Positions 18,924-27,869 of a stretch of DNA of 46,517 bases are shown here, in pieces (within the stretch, counting starts at the first letter, position 1; the number at the start of each line of letters is the position of its first letter). The notes under the pieces were generated by a model. That model was given only the letters and a program-made list of their open reading frames with translations. It made no database searches and was not told where the DNA came from. Source of the stretch: Gammaproteobacteria bacterium (lineage in GTDB: Bacteria > Pseudomonadota > Gammaproteobacteria > SZUA-152); assembly GCA_029882975.1 (NCBI GenBank), contig JAOUJW010000043.1:1-46517 (forward strand). Direction: 5' to 3'. Made by a program: the position numbers and the translations under genes.

Positions 18924-19598
18924 GTGAAAATCCAGGCCATAGTCACCGATATCGAAGGCACCACCTCCTCGCTCTCCTTTGTTAAGGATGTGTTGTTTCC
19001 TTACGCCAGAGAACATATGCAAGCCTTTATCAAGGAAAACCACCACCGAGAGGATGTGGAACCCCTGTTACAAGACGTCAACCGGGAAGCCGGACGTGAG
19101 TTGAATTTGGATGAGGCCATTGCCCAATTAAACCAATGGATTGACGCCGACAAAAAAATCACCCCCCTTAAAGCGCTGCAAGGCTTGATTTGGGAACACG
19201 GTTACCACAACGGTGATTTTCACGGGCACATTTATCCCGACGCCTACCACTGCTTAAAACAATGGCAGGAACAGGGAATCAAACTCTATGTGTATTCCTC
19301 CGGTTCCGTGTATGCGCAAAAATTGTTATTTGCCCACACGGAATACGGAGACCTGACGCCGCTGTTTTCCGGTTATTTTGATACCCTTATCGGTCACAAG
19401 CAAGATGCACAGGCTTACCGTGCCATTGTGGAACAATTACAGTTGCCGGCAGCACAGATTTTATTTTTATCCGACATCAAGGGCGAGCTGGACGCCGCCC
19501 GTGAAGCCGGAATGCAAACCGTGTGGAGCATGCGCGAAGGTAAGAGCGAAGACCCATCGCACCCACAAGTGCAAAATTTCGACGAGATTCAGCTATAA
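18924..19598 (+). CDS. mtnC: MtnC, enolase-phosphatase E1
   Basis: 224 residues of the HAD superfamily. The GTG at 18,924 gives KIQAIVTDIEGTTSSLSF; the ATG two bases earlier is out of frame and stops at once. The first HAD motif is DIEGTT (residues 8-13), characteristic of E1. Motif II is in VYSSGSVYAQKLLF (about 119-132) and motif III in ILFLSDIKGELDAAREAG (about 173-190). It enolises and dephosphorylates the diketo-methylthiopentyl phosphate, giving the acireductone used by MtnD. It is the third gene of the salvage operon. The preceding gene lies 27 bp away. Confidence 0.95.
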   Translation: MKIQAIVTDIEGTTSSLSFVKDVLFPYAREHMQAFIKENHHREDVEPLLQDVNREAGRELNLDEAIAQLNQWIDADKKITPLKALQGLIWEHGYHNGDFHGHIYPDAYHCLKQWQEQGIKLYVYSSGSVYAQKLLFAHTEYGDLTPLFSGYFDTLIGHKQDAQAYRAIVEQLQLPAAQILFLSDIKGELDAAREAGMQTVWSMREGKSEDPSHPQVQNFDEIQL

Positions 19599-19716
19599 AA
19601 ACTCGATGAACCGCGTCGGCTGCGTTTAATCCAAGGTGAGACATAAACACCGGAGCTACGAACTTTAACCGATGGTGATTCGACCGTGGTGCATGGGCGG
19701 TTCCGGCTCGTGCTTC

Positions 19717-20685
19717 TCAACATCCCTTAACGCACTTGGCCCGTTCGTTAAACTCCATGGTGCGACCACTCAAGGGAACGTGAACCGGCACCCGGGCAGC
19801 CTGTTTGAAGATGGCCGTGCGCGTACCCTTAATCAGCTTACCACCTTCTGTCGCCACTTCATTGGCATGGGAAGCAATCACCGCTTTAGGTTTGACCATT
19901 TTGTTAACCACATAGGCCGCTTCTTTAGGACCCGTGGTATAGGTATCACCAATATTCATTACCGCCAGTTTGGCACCGTAATGGCCCCGCACCACCAAAT
20001 CCTGCTCGGCCGTCACACCGGTATCACCGGATAAATACACCACCAAACCATTGCTGAAACGCAACACGTAGCCCGTAGGTGGACCGGCATAGGCGGTCAA
20101 TCCGGCACTTTCCATCATCTGCCCCAACTCGCCCCCGATCATGTCACCGGCTATGCCGTTGGAGTGAACCGCGGGAACCGTAGTGATGGTTACCCCGCCC
20201 ACTTGCAAAGAAGCGCCAAAGCGCACCAATTGTGATGCTTTGGGATCGCCCCCCAAAGCTTTGAGCTTATTGGCAAAAAATTTGGGCATCTCACTGCCCG
20301 TAATGATTTTGGCCTGCTTGGCCAGAGCAATATTCACCGTATTGGTATTGGGTAAGGCATCCACAAACTCCGGTTTACCGCAACTGCCTGCGTTCACGTT
20401 TTTGATCTGGGCATTACCCACATGATCCCCATGCATATGGCTGACTAACACTGCGTCGATTTTACCCAAGCGCGGGTCTTCAGGCCCCGCCACTGTACGA
20501 CCGGCGTCGTAGAGCAAACGGGTACCATCCGGGTCTTCAAAAACCAGGGCTCGATCCAAGCGACAAAACTCCCCATCATGACTGCCTAAGGGCGTCACCT
20601 TGACGTTTTTTGCCCACACCGATCCACTCGCCAAGACCAGACATGCACCTAACCACAAACCCCGTTTGATTCCTTGCCCCAACAT
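19717..20685 (-). CDS. Periplasmic metallo-beta-lactamase-fold hydrolase
   Basis: 322 residues. Residues 1-25 are a signal peptide (MLGQGIKRGLWLGACLVLASGSVWA). The metal motif HMHGDHVGN (about 82-90) is complete. Further ligands are plausible in TVPAVHSNG (about 168-176), YLSGDTGVTAEQD (about 215-227) and IASHANE (about 267-273). The layout resembles UlaG/RomA-like MBL hydrolases acting on small molecules rather than true beta-lactamases. Export distinguishes it from the cytoplasmic UlaG type. It converges with mtnC, leaving about 118 bp. Substrate unknown. Confidence 0.85.
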   Translation of the reverse strand: MLGQGIKRGLWLGACLVLASGSVWAKNVKVTPLGSHDGEFCRLDRALVFEDPDGTRLLYDAGRTVAGPEDPRLGKIDAVLVSHMHGDHVGNAQIKNVNAGSCGKPEFVDALPNTNTVNIALAKQAKIITGSEMPKFFANKLKALGGDPKASQLVRFGASLQVGGVTITTVPAVHSNGIAGDMIGGELGQMMESAGLTAYAGPPTGYVLRFSNGLVVYLSGDTGVTAEQDLVVRGHYGAKLAVMNIGDTYTTGPKEAAYVVNKMVKPKAVIASHANEVATEGGKLIKGTRTAIFKQAARVPVHVPLSGRTMEFNERAKCVKGC

Positions 20686-21008
20686 GATCCACCCCCAAAA
20701 ATAATTATTGACCCTTGCCTGCTGAGTGCCTCCCTAATAAGGAAAGCGCCATCTCATTGTTGGTGATGACTAAGGTTTTGTCCAGCCTCTCTCTGCCAAT
20801 CCTCCTTGGCAAGAACCTCAACCGTATTGCAAAACTGTGCGCTGGTTCCCTAAGGCAATGAGGTAAAAATGCGATTGATATTGCCACAAGGCGATCTATT
20901 ATTGGAATGAGAACAGCCTGTACTGCATTGCGACACAAATCAGGCTCACGGACGGCGTAATGCATTAAAGGCCAAGGATGGTCTGGATACCAAAGATAGG
21001 TGAAGGAA
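20686..21008. other. Intergenic region between MBL hydrolase and DUF4240 genes
   Basis: About 320 bp. A minus-strand open frame (20,705-21,064) crosses it but runs into the DUF4240 gene and has no ribosome site or recognisable domain, so I do not call it. Nothing else is identifiable apart from the space for two divergent promoters. Confidence 0.4.
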
Positions 21009-21503
21009 ATGAATGAAGACAAATTCTGGAAACTCATTGATGAAACTCGAGTGGAAGCAGGCACCGATTTTTCCGAACGGGTTCAAACCCTAAAGGACAA
21101 ACTGTCCAACCTGTCGGCGGGTGATATTGAAAAGTTCGACAGTATTTATTTTGAACAAATCGTCAACGCCTATCGCTGGCCCTTGTGGGGTGCCGCCTAT
21201 GTGATCAACGGCGGTTGCTCTGATGACGGGTTTCGCTATTTTTGTGACTGGCTTATTTCCGAAGGCCGGGAAATGTACGATGCCGCTCTGGAAGACCCCG
21301 AAGCCCTGGCGGAATTGGACGATGTGGAGGACTTTTCGTTTGAGGAGTTCGGTTACGCCGCCTTGGAAGCCTATGAAGAAAAAACCGGCAAGGACATACC
21401 TGAGAATGACCAGGCCTACCCCGACGAACCCTCCGGCGAACAATGGGACGAAGGCGATCTGGGTCGATTATATCCCAACCTGGCGGACAAGTACGGTTGG
21501 TGA
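21009..21503 (+). CDS. DUF4240 domain-containing protein
   Basis: 164 residues. The ATG at 21,009 is preferred over a GTG at 21,000 because GAAGGA precedes it. The N-terminal two thirds match DUF4240: NEDKFWKLIDETR (1-13), FDSIYFEQIVNAYRWPLWGAAYVINGGCSDDGF (about 44-76, given in parts), then FCDWLISEGREMYDAAL and EDPEALAEL. The rest is very acidic (EEKTGKDIPENDQAYPDEP) and ends LGRLYPNLADKYGW. Soluble, cytoplasmic, no catalytic motif. The family is widespread but uncharacterised. It is followed by the YjbQ gene after about 90 bp. Confidence 0.85.
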   Translation: MNEDKFWKLIDETRVEAGTDFSERVQTLKDKLSNLSAGDIEKFDSIYFEQIVNAYRWPLWGAAYVINGGCSDDGFRYFCDWLISEGREMYDAALEDPEALAELDDVEDFSFEEFGYAALEAYEEKTGKDIPENDQAYPDEPSGEQWDEGDLGRLYPNLADKYGW

Positions 21504-21590
21504 CGAGCAAACCCCGGGCTAACAGTAACACATTCACACGCCGCCACTTTGGGCTTACAATGGCCCGTTTTGATCCGGCGGAAACCATAA

Positions 21591-22028
21591 GTGAAAATCG
21601 CAAGTGCATTCATCGAACTGAACACAGGACAAGGCATCACACTACACGATATCCTGCCTCAAATTAACACTGAAATCAGCAGGTCGGGCATCCGTAACGG
21701 TTTTGTCACCGTCACGTCACAACACACCACCACCGCCATCTGTATTAATGAATTCGAAGCAAGACTGCTGGACGATGTAAAAACTTTTTTAACCCGCCTC
21801 ATTCCACCCAATGAGCGCTACCTTCACAACGATATTGCCCTGAGGGACTGCCCGGATGACGAACCGGAAAACGCCCATTCCCATTTGGCAGCCATGTTAC
21901 TGGGAAGCTCCGAAGTGGTCCCACTGGCAAACAGTCAACTGATGCTGGGTCAATACCAATCGGTCATGCTGATAGAACTGGACGGTCCACGCACACGCAA
22001 AGTGAGCCTGCAAATTATCGGCGAATAA
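21591..22028 (+). CDS. yjbQ: YjbQ/UPF0047 family protein
   Basis: 145 residues from a GTG at 21,591 (MKIASAFIELNTGQG). Conserved family features are present: VTSQHTTTAICINE (about 40-53), then NERYLHND (about 75-82), ENAHSHLAAMLLGSSEVVPL (about 94-113) and LGQYQSVMLIELDGPR (about 119-134). YjbQ of E. coli has weak thiamin-phosphate-synthase activity, and databases call the family 'secondary thiamine-phosphate synthase', but its physiological role is unsettled. It converges on the heme-protein gene with only 12 bp between stops. Confidence 0.92.
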   Translation: MKIASAFIELNTGQGITLHDILPQINTEISRSGIRNGFVTVTSQHTTTAICINEFEARLLDDVKTFLTRLIPPNERYLHNDIALRDCPDDEPENAHSHLAAMLLGSSEVVPLANSQLMLGQYQSVMLIELDGPRTRKVSLQIIGE

Positions 22029-22040
22029 TCTCCGGCAGCC

Positions 22041-24656
22041 TTACCAGCCGCGCCCATTAACCCGGTGACAACGGCCGCAATTGGCATTTTGTGCTACAGA
22101 TGTACCGCCATGATCTCCGGCGCTGTAACGTCCGGCATGACACCCCGCACACGCAGGCGCATAAGTTGGCCATTGATAGATAATGGTTTGGCTGTTATTG
22201 CGGTGACACGAGCGGCACACCACACTGGAATTATGATCGCCGGGATATCTGGCGGAACTATGGGTAAATCGAATGGGGACCCAGCCCGTGGTGACATGAC
22301 AAACGTTACATTCCTGGTTGGTAACAAAATGCGTGCCGGACTTGCCAATGGCGGAACGCCCGTTATGACAAGCGCTGCAGCCCCCCGTAATCCCCTGGTG
22401 ATCGAAGGTACCACCGACAAATGTTCCCGGCGTATGGCAGAAAGAACAGTCCAGAGTGGTAGGAACATGCCCCGGTGGTTTATCGGCAGCATGGCATTGA
22501 GAACAATTACTGACTATACCCGTGTGATCAAACACCGCTTCCCTAAAACTACGAGTAACATGACAGAAACTGCAATCCTGCGTGGTACGGATATGGTTGT
22601 CGGGCTTACCCAACGCCAATACGCCGTTATGACACAATTGGCAATTCGACACCACCCCGAGATGATCAAACGTCGCCGGCGTAAATCCGGCAATGGTATG
22701 GCACTCGCTGCAGTCGCGGGTACTGGATACGGGAACATGGGAACCGTGCTTTCCGGGAGCAGTGACCCCGTCGTGACACTGGGCGCAATTACCCACAATA
22801 CCGGAATGATTAAACCTTGCCCCGGCGAAGGCAGTGGTATTGTGGCAGATAACGCAATCACTGCTGGTGAGCACATGATTCGTGGGCTTACCCTGCGCCG
22901 ATGTCCCATTGTGACAGGAACTGCAGTTGTGCACGATGTTAGCATGGTTAAAAATCACCGCGGCAAAATTACCCACGATGTGACACACGCTACAATCCGC
23001 TGTTGTCGGTAAATGACCCACCGGTTTGCGAGTGGCATGACAACGATTGCAATTATCAACAATGCCGGTGTGATCAAAGGTTAAGTCGGCGGCAAAACTT
23101 CGTGTCCCGTGACACAAACCACAATCTTCCTCGGTGGCCACATGACCGGCGTGCTTACCAGGTGCGCCCGATGCTGTATACGCGCCGTTGTGACAGGAGC
23201 CGCAATTTCCCAAAATATTCGCATGGGTGAATAACACTGTCGCAAAACTCGCGGTACTGCTATGACACAGAGAGCAATCCTCCAAAGTGGGTACATGCGG
23301 CCTGGGAGCGGCCTCCTGACCGGTGGCGCCGCTGCCATCGTGACAACCGGCACAGCCTCCGGTAATCCCGTCATGGGTAAACTGAATGGATAAAAAGGTG
23401 CTCGTGCTGATATGACACACGGAACAATCGTCCAGTGTGGGAATATGCCCCACAGGTTTGCCCACAGACGTACCGTTTCCATGACACCGGGCACAATTGT
23501 CTACAATACCGTTGTGATTAAACTCTGCCATGGTAAATAAACCGGGGGTATGACAGGCACCGCAATCCTGTGTCACCGGAATGTGTCCATTATGCATCCC
23601 TACGGCGAACACATTGTCGTGACAGGTGTCGCAACGCTGTTGCGCCACAGCCACTACGGTATGATCAAAAACATCCACCATGCGAAAACTGCGTGTGTTA
23701 TGGCACATACCGCATTCGGCACTGGTGGTCGGATGGGGATTGGGCTTACCGATGGCTCTACCCCCGTTGTGGCAAGAGGAACACACCTCAGTCACCGTAC
23801 TGTGGTCAAACAGAATGGTGATAAATTCCGTGGTGATATGACAATAGCTGCAATCGCTGGACGTTAACGGATGCGTCTCGTGTTTGCCTTGAGCTACCAC
23901 GCCATTATGACAAGCGGCACAATCTCGCGTCACTCCGGTGTGATCAAAGTTATCCAGCACACCCACCATAAAATCTTCAGTGGTATGACATTGACCGCAC
24001 TCCAAACGCGTCAAGGGATGGGATGCGGATTTACCCAGTGCAATGCGACCGTTGTGACAAGTACTGCACTCGCCATACACTTCCTGATGATCCACATAAG
24101 GGACCTGATCAAAACCAAAGGTGGTATGACAAACCTCGCACGTATCGGACGTTGAAGGATGGTTTGCCGACATACCCGTATTAACGGCCCCGGTATGACA
24201 AATGGCGCAGTGTGAATTGTACCCATGGTGATTCACCGGGGGTCGCTGGGGAGAATCAAACGCGGTTATAAACGCAATGGCGCGCTGGCTGGTGAATTCA
24301 CCGTCACTGACGACCAATTGGGCCCGGTAGGTTCCATACACATCGGCGGTAAATTCAGCGAAAGCCCCATCTATATTTTGCAGCTGGGCGTTGCTATTAG
24401 CCGGTTTGGAAATCAATGTCCAAGTGTATGTTAAAGGTTTGCGCGTGGAGACACTGGATGCACTCCCATCCAGTTGCACCACGGTCATAGTTGCGACTTC
24501 CTGAATGGCATTGACCACAGCATATATGGTTGTGGATTTTGCCCCGGCATATCCAAATTGCAGGTTCTGTGGCTCCCCGGTACAGGCACTAAGCCACATC
24601 AATACGAAAAAGCATACACTGCGACCGAGTAACCCGCTCTCAGATATACACCACAT
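22041..24656 (-). CDS. 31-heme c-type cytochrome lipoprotein, downstream paralog
   Basis: 871 residues. I start at the second ATG (24,654-24,656), preceded by GGGGGCGG, matching the paralog's layout; an ATG at 24,668 is also possible. A lipoprotein signal ends in LSAC (near residue 25). Residues about 40-140 form a PKD-like domain (VQLDGSASS, LTYTWTLISKPANSNAQL in part, AQLVVSDGE). From about 150 to the end I count 31 CxxCH heme motifs. They alternate: odd motifs are followed by NG..A.GK..H.PT..DC and even ones by a F..FDH.GI..NC segment, so almost every heme has a spare histidine as possible second axial ligand. This implies an electron-storing or wire-like periplasmic or surface protein. 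No enzyme domain is seen. It lies downstream of its paralog. Confidence 0.9.
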   Translation of the reverse strand: MWCISESGLLGRSVCFFVLMWLSACTGEPQNLQFGYAGAKSTTIYAVVNAIQEVATMTVVQLDGSASSVSTRKPLTYTWTLISKPANSNAQLQNIDGAFAEFTADVYGTYRAQLVVSDGEFTSQRAIAFITAFDSPQRPPVNHHGYNSHCAICHTGAVNTGMSANHPSTSDTCEVCHTTFGFDQVPYVDHQEVYGECSTCHNGRIALGKSASHPLTRLECGQCHTTEDFMVGVLDNFDHTGVTRDCAACHNGVVAQGKHETHPLTSSDCSYCHITTEFITILFDHSTVTEVCSSCHNGGRAIGKPNPHPTTSAECGMCHNTRSFRMVDVFDHTVVAVAQQRCDTCHDNVFAVGMHNGHIPVTQDCGACHTPGLFTMAEFNHNGIVDNCARCHGNGTSVGKPVGHIPTLDDCSVCHISTSTFLSIQFTHDGITGGCAGCHDGSGATGQEAAPRPHVPTLEDCSLCHSSTASFATVLFTHANILGNCGSCHNGAYTASGAPGKHAGHVATEEDCGLCHGTRSFAADLTFDHTGIVDNCNRCHATRKPVGHLPTTADCSVCHIVGNFAAVIFNHANIVHNCSSCHNGTSAQGKPTNHVLTSSDCVICHNTTAFAGARFNHSGIVGNCAQCHDGVTAPGKHGSHVPVSSTRDCSECHTIAGFTPATFDHLGVVSNCQLCHNGVLALGKPDNHIRTTQDCSFCHVTRSFREAVFDHTGIVSNCSQCHAADKPPGHVPTTLDCSFCHTPGTFVGGTFDHQGITGGCSACHNGRSAIGKSGTHFVTNQECNVCHVTTGWVPIRFTHSSARYPGDHNSSVVCRSCHRNNSQTIIYQWPTYAPACAGCHAGRYSAGDHGGTSVAQNANCGRCHRVNGRGW

Positions 24657-24838
24657 AACCGCCCCCATCTACGAAATTTCGTTAATCCACTGAAATCGCA
24701 TTGTTATTTGTATAGCTAACTATTTTCGCGCAGTATATTACTTTTGGACTCAGTTTATAAGTACTTAGATGAGGCATTTCGTAAGTATTGGTTTGACGGG
24801 GGTATTTAATCCTGATTGCGGGAAAATCATTACGTTAG

Positions 24839-24863
24839 AAAAACAAGGGGCAAGTCATGCCCC
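24839..24863 (-). terminator. Intrinsic terminator after the upstream 31-heme gene
   Basis: GGGGCA at 24,847-24,852 and TGCCCC at 24,858-24,863 form a short stem. On the minus strand it is followed by TTGTTTTTC. It lies 24 bp past the stop of the gene at 24,887-27,496, so the two heme genes are probably separately terminated. Confidence 0.7.
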
Positions 24864-24886
24864 TCTCAAATAAACTGCGTAAGAGA

Positions 24887-27496
24887 TCACCAACTGCGGG
24901 AACTGACACGGTGACAGCCACTGCGACCGCAATCCGCATTTTGTGATAAGGCGCGACCGTTATGATCATTGGGACGATAACGCCCGGCATGACATGCGGC
25001 GCATTGCGGTGCGTAGGCCGGGTAGGAATAGGTAATGACATCACTATTGTTGCGGTGACATGACAGACACACCACCCTTGAGTTGTGATCTCCCGGATAA
25101 TTAGCAGAGCTGTGACGAAAACTGATGGGAGCCCACCCCGCGGTGGAATGGCACACATTGCACTCCTCGGCAGTATTAAAATGCCCGGGGGAAGTACCGG
25201 TTGCCGTAGTACCGTTATGGCAGTCGCCACAACCACCGCTAATGCCTTGATGATCAAAGATCCCGCCTACAAACGTTCCCGGCGCATGACAAAAGGAACA
25301 ATCTAAATTGGTGGCCACATGACCAAGCGGTTTATCCGCCGCATGACAACTGGAACAATTGCTACTAATACCGGTATGGTCAAACACGGCACCCAAAAAA
25401 CTACGGGTATTATGACAAACACTGCAGTCCTGACTGGTGCTCACATGGGTTGCAGACTTACCCACCGCCAACACACCGTCATGACAAAGCCGGCAGTTGC
25501 CCGTTACACCCAAATGATCATAACTTGCCGGAATAAAACCGGTGGTCAAATGACATTCGCCGCAGTCCCGCGTATTGGTAACGGGAATGTGCGAGCCATT
25601 TTTTCCAGGCGCTGTTGTGCCATTATGACATTGGGCGCAGTTATTCACGATGCCGGTGTGATTAAACCCGGCACCGGCAAAAACGGTGGTATTGTGACAA
25701 AGCGCACAATCTTGGGTTGTTGGCACATGGCCCGGCGGTTTACCTCGCGCAGACGTACCGTCATGACAGGAACCGCAGTTATTCACGATACCTTCGTGAT
25801 TGAACGTGGTTGCCGCAAAGTTACCGGGCACATGACAAACACTGCAATCCTGAGTGGTGGGTATGTGCAACGCCGGTCGATCACCCGCGTGGCAACGGAC
25901 ACAGTTATTGGTCTCACCGCTGTGGTCGAACGTCACCGCCAAAGCAAAGCTGGTGGTACCATGACACAAACCGCAATCTGCCGATGTGTCTCTGTGTTGC
26001 GGATGTTGCGCTAAAGCACCGGAATTGACGAAACTGCCATCATGACAACCTCTGCAGCCTGACAGTATCCCCGCGTGAGTAAACAGCACAGCGGTAAACG
26101 TGCTTGTACTGGTATGGCACACAGAGCAATCCGCACTCGTGGGTAAGTGGGTCAGCGCAGCTTTGCCCAAAGCCAAACGCCCGTTATGGCAACCACCACA
26201 ACCATCGACAATCCCCGTGTGAGTAAACACCACCGTTAAGAAAGCATTGGTGTCTTGATGACACACGGAACAATCCTCCTGCGTAGGAATATGGTCGGCA
26301 TCCTTGCCAATAGCACTGCCACTTCCATGGCAACTGGAACAATTGTTGACTACACCGTTGTGATCATACTGAGCTCCGGCAAACAGACCCGGAATATGGC
26401 AGACACCGCAATCCTGTGTCACCGGAATATGATTGGCGTGCTTGCCGATGGCAAAAGCGTTGTCATGACAGGAATCGCAACGCTGTTGGGTTACTTCCAA
26501 AACCGTGTGATCAAAATAGTCCACCATTCTGAAACTGCGGGTACTATGACACAAGTTACACTCTTCTGTCGTTGGCGGGTGCGTGTTGGACTGACCTATA
26601 GCCCGAACACCGTTATGACAGGCGGAACAGACTTCGGTAATGGTGCTATGGTCAAACAACACCGCAACAAAATCCACCGTAGTATGACAAAAATAACAAT
26701 CACTCACCGTAGCAGGATGAGTATCGTGTTTACCGGTAGCGATACGACCATTGTGGCAGGTGGAACAGCCTTGGCTTATGCCGGTATGATCAAAACTGCC
26801 ATCCATTGCCCGTTCCACAAAACTGGCGGTGCTGTGACATCGATCACACTCTATACTGGTGGGCAAATGGTTTGCGGACTTACCGATAGCGCCGGAGCCA
26901 TTGTGACAGGAACTGCAAGCCCCCAGTACCTCCAGATGATCCACCAACGAAATCTCAGCAAAGGAAAAGGTAATATGACAAGCCTCGCAGACTCCGGACG
27001 TAGACGGATGATTGCCGGACATGCCGCTTAACTTGTCGGGCTCTCCGTTATGACAATTGGCACACTTTGAAGGCAAGCCGAAATGATAGTTGTAGCCTGC
27101 CGGCTTAAGATCAAATGCCATAACCGTAACAATCGCCCGCTCACTCTTCACGGCGCGTGCACTCACCACCAACTCGACTTTGTAAGCACCATACATATCG
27201 GCCACAAAGGAAGGTTTGGCACTATTGGCCCCTGTCAATTGCGCGGTACTGCCCATTGGCTTGGAGAGAAATGTCCAGCGATAGCTTAATCCTTCTTGGG
27301 AATCAATATTGGAACGACTTCCATCCAGCTGTACCGTATCGCCTACACCAACCTCCAGAATTCCACCGACTACCGCATAAATGGACGCCGATGAATTATC
27401 AGAAACCGCCTCTTCGTCTCCCCCACAAGCGCTGAGCCCCACTAAAGAAAACAACAACAAACCGCTTAAAATTCTGCTTCTGAAACGATAGCCCAT
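24887..27496 (-). CDS. 31-heme c-type cytochrome lipoprotein, upstream paralog with one CX4CH site
   Basis: 869 residues from the ATG at 27,494-27,496 (MGYRFRSRILSG), with GAGGG before it. The signal peptide ends in LSACGG (lipid cysteine near 24). A PKD-like domain (VQLDGSRSN, LSYRWTFLSKPMGSTAQL in part) occupies about 45-135. I count 30 CxxCH motifs plus a last CGRSGCH, a CX4CH variant; the paralog has a normal CGRCH there. The odd/even alternation and spacing of motifs match the paralog unit for unit, so one arose by tandem duplication of the whole gene. Each motif is paired with a His in GK..H or (F/Y)DH. Likely an extracytoplasmic multiheme electron carrier; partner proteins are not in the window. 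Confidence 0.9.
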   Translation of the reverse strand: MGYRFRSRILSGLLLFSLVGLSACGGDEEAVSDNSSASIYAVVGGILEVGVGDTVQLDGSRSNIDSQEGLSYRWTFLSKPMGSTAQLTGANSAKPSFVADMYGAYKVELVVSARAVKSERAIVTVMAFDLKPAGYNYHFGLPSKCANCHNGEPDKLSGMSGNHPSTSGVCEACHITFSFAEISLVDHLEVLGACSSCHNGSGAIGKSANHLPTSIECDRCHSTASFVERAMDGSFDHTGISQGCSTCHNGRIATGKHDTHPATVSDCYFCHTTVDFVAVLFDHSTITEVCSACHNGVRAIGQSNTHPPTTEECNLCHSTRSFRMVDYFDHTVLEVTQQRCDSCHDNAFAIGKHANHIPVTQDCGVCHIPGLFAGAQYDHNGVVNNCSSCHGSGSAIGKDADHIPTQEDCSVCHQDTNAFLTVVFTHTGIVDGCGGCHNGRLALGKAALTHLPTSADCSVCHTSTSTFTAVLFTHAGILSGCRGCHDGSFVNSGALAQHPQHRDTSADCGLCHGTTSFALAVTFDHSGETNNCVRCHAGDRPALHIPTTQDCSVCHVPGNFAATTFNHEGIVNNCGSCHDGTSARGKPPGHVPTTQDCALCHNTTVFAGAGFNHTGIVNNCAQCHNGTTAPGKNGSHIPVTNTRDCGECHLTTGFIPASYDHLGVTGNCRLCHDGVLAVGKSATHVSTSQDCSVCHNTRSFLGAVFDHTGISSNCSSCHAADKPLGHVATNLDCSFCHAPGTFVGGIFDHQGISGGCGDCHNGTTATGTSPGHFNTAEECNVCHSTAGWAPISFRHSSANYPGDHNSRVVCLSCHRNNSDVITYSYPAYAPQCAACHAGRYRPNDHNGRALSQNADCGRSGCHRVSSRSW

Positions 27497-27869
27497 AACC
27501 ACCCTCACTCAGTATCCAGCGATAGAACAGCTGAATAACATTATTATTTGGCATTAAACGGGTCCTGTTTCTCACTATGCAACATCACCCGCTTAACTTG
27601 TTAATTGCCATTATCTTTACCGCTATGGCAAAAACCGAGCCAGGAGTTTTATTGACTGCTTATTCAATCAGTTACGCTAAAAATTCCGTTTTCCTGGACA
27701 ACAAACACAGCGGCGGCGTTGCTTAAGTGCGACAACAATCACGGTGAGGCTACTAGGCCATTGAAATTGTAGTGTATTTTTTGTCGTGCACTAACAACAC
27801 TTAGGCAGTGGGTTATGCAAAACGATAATACTAAAAGAAAGGTGCTCGTAGAACGGAGGTTTTTAATGT
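27497..27869. other. Intergenic region upstream of the heme genes
   Basis: About 370 bp, AT-rich, containing the presumed promoter of the minus-strand heme gene. I see no long coding frame; a 20-codon frame from 27,814 is too short to support. No clear terminator for the HD-GYP gene is visible here, as that gene ends at 27,870. Confidence 0.4.

Noticed and set aside
19717-20685. True beta-lactamase (antibiotic resistance)
   Set aside because: The HMHGDH motif is shared by many MBL-fold hydrolases, and the remaining motifs fit the UlaG-like group better.
20705-21064. 119-residue minus-strand ORF
   Set aside because: It overlaps the start of the well-supported DUF4240 gene, has no ribosome site or recognisable domain, and has unusual composition.
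22065-27435. Long plus-strand ORFs (up to 315 residues) opposite the cytochromes
   Set aside because: Regular codons of CxxCH repeats keep the opposite frames open; the heme motifs define the true strand.
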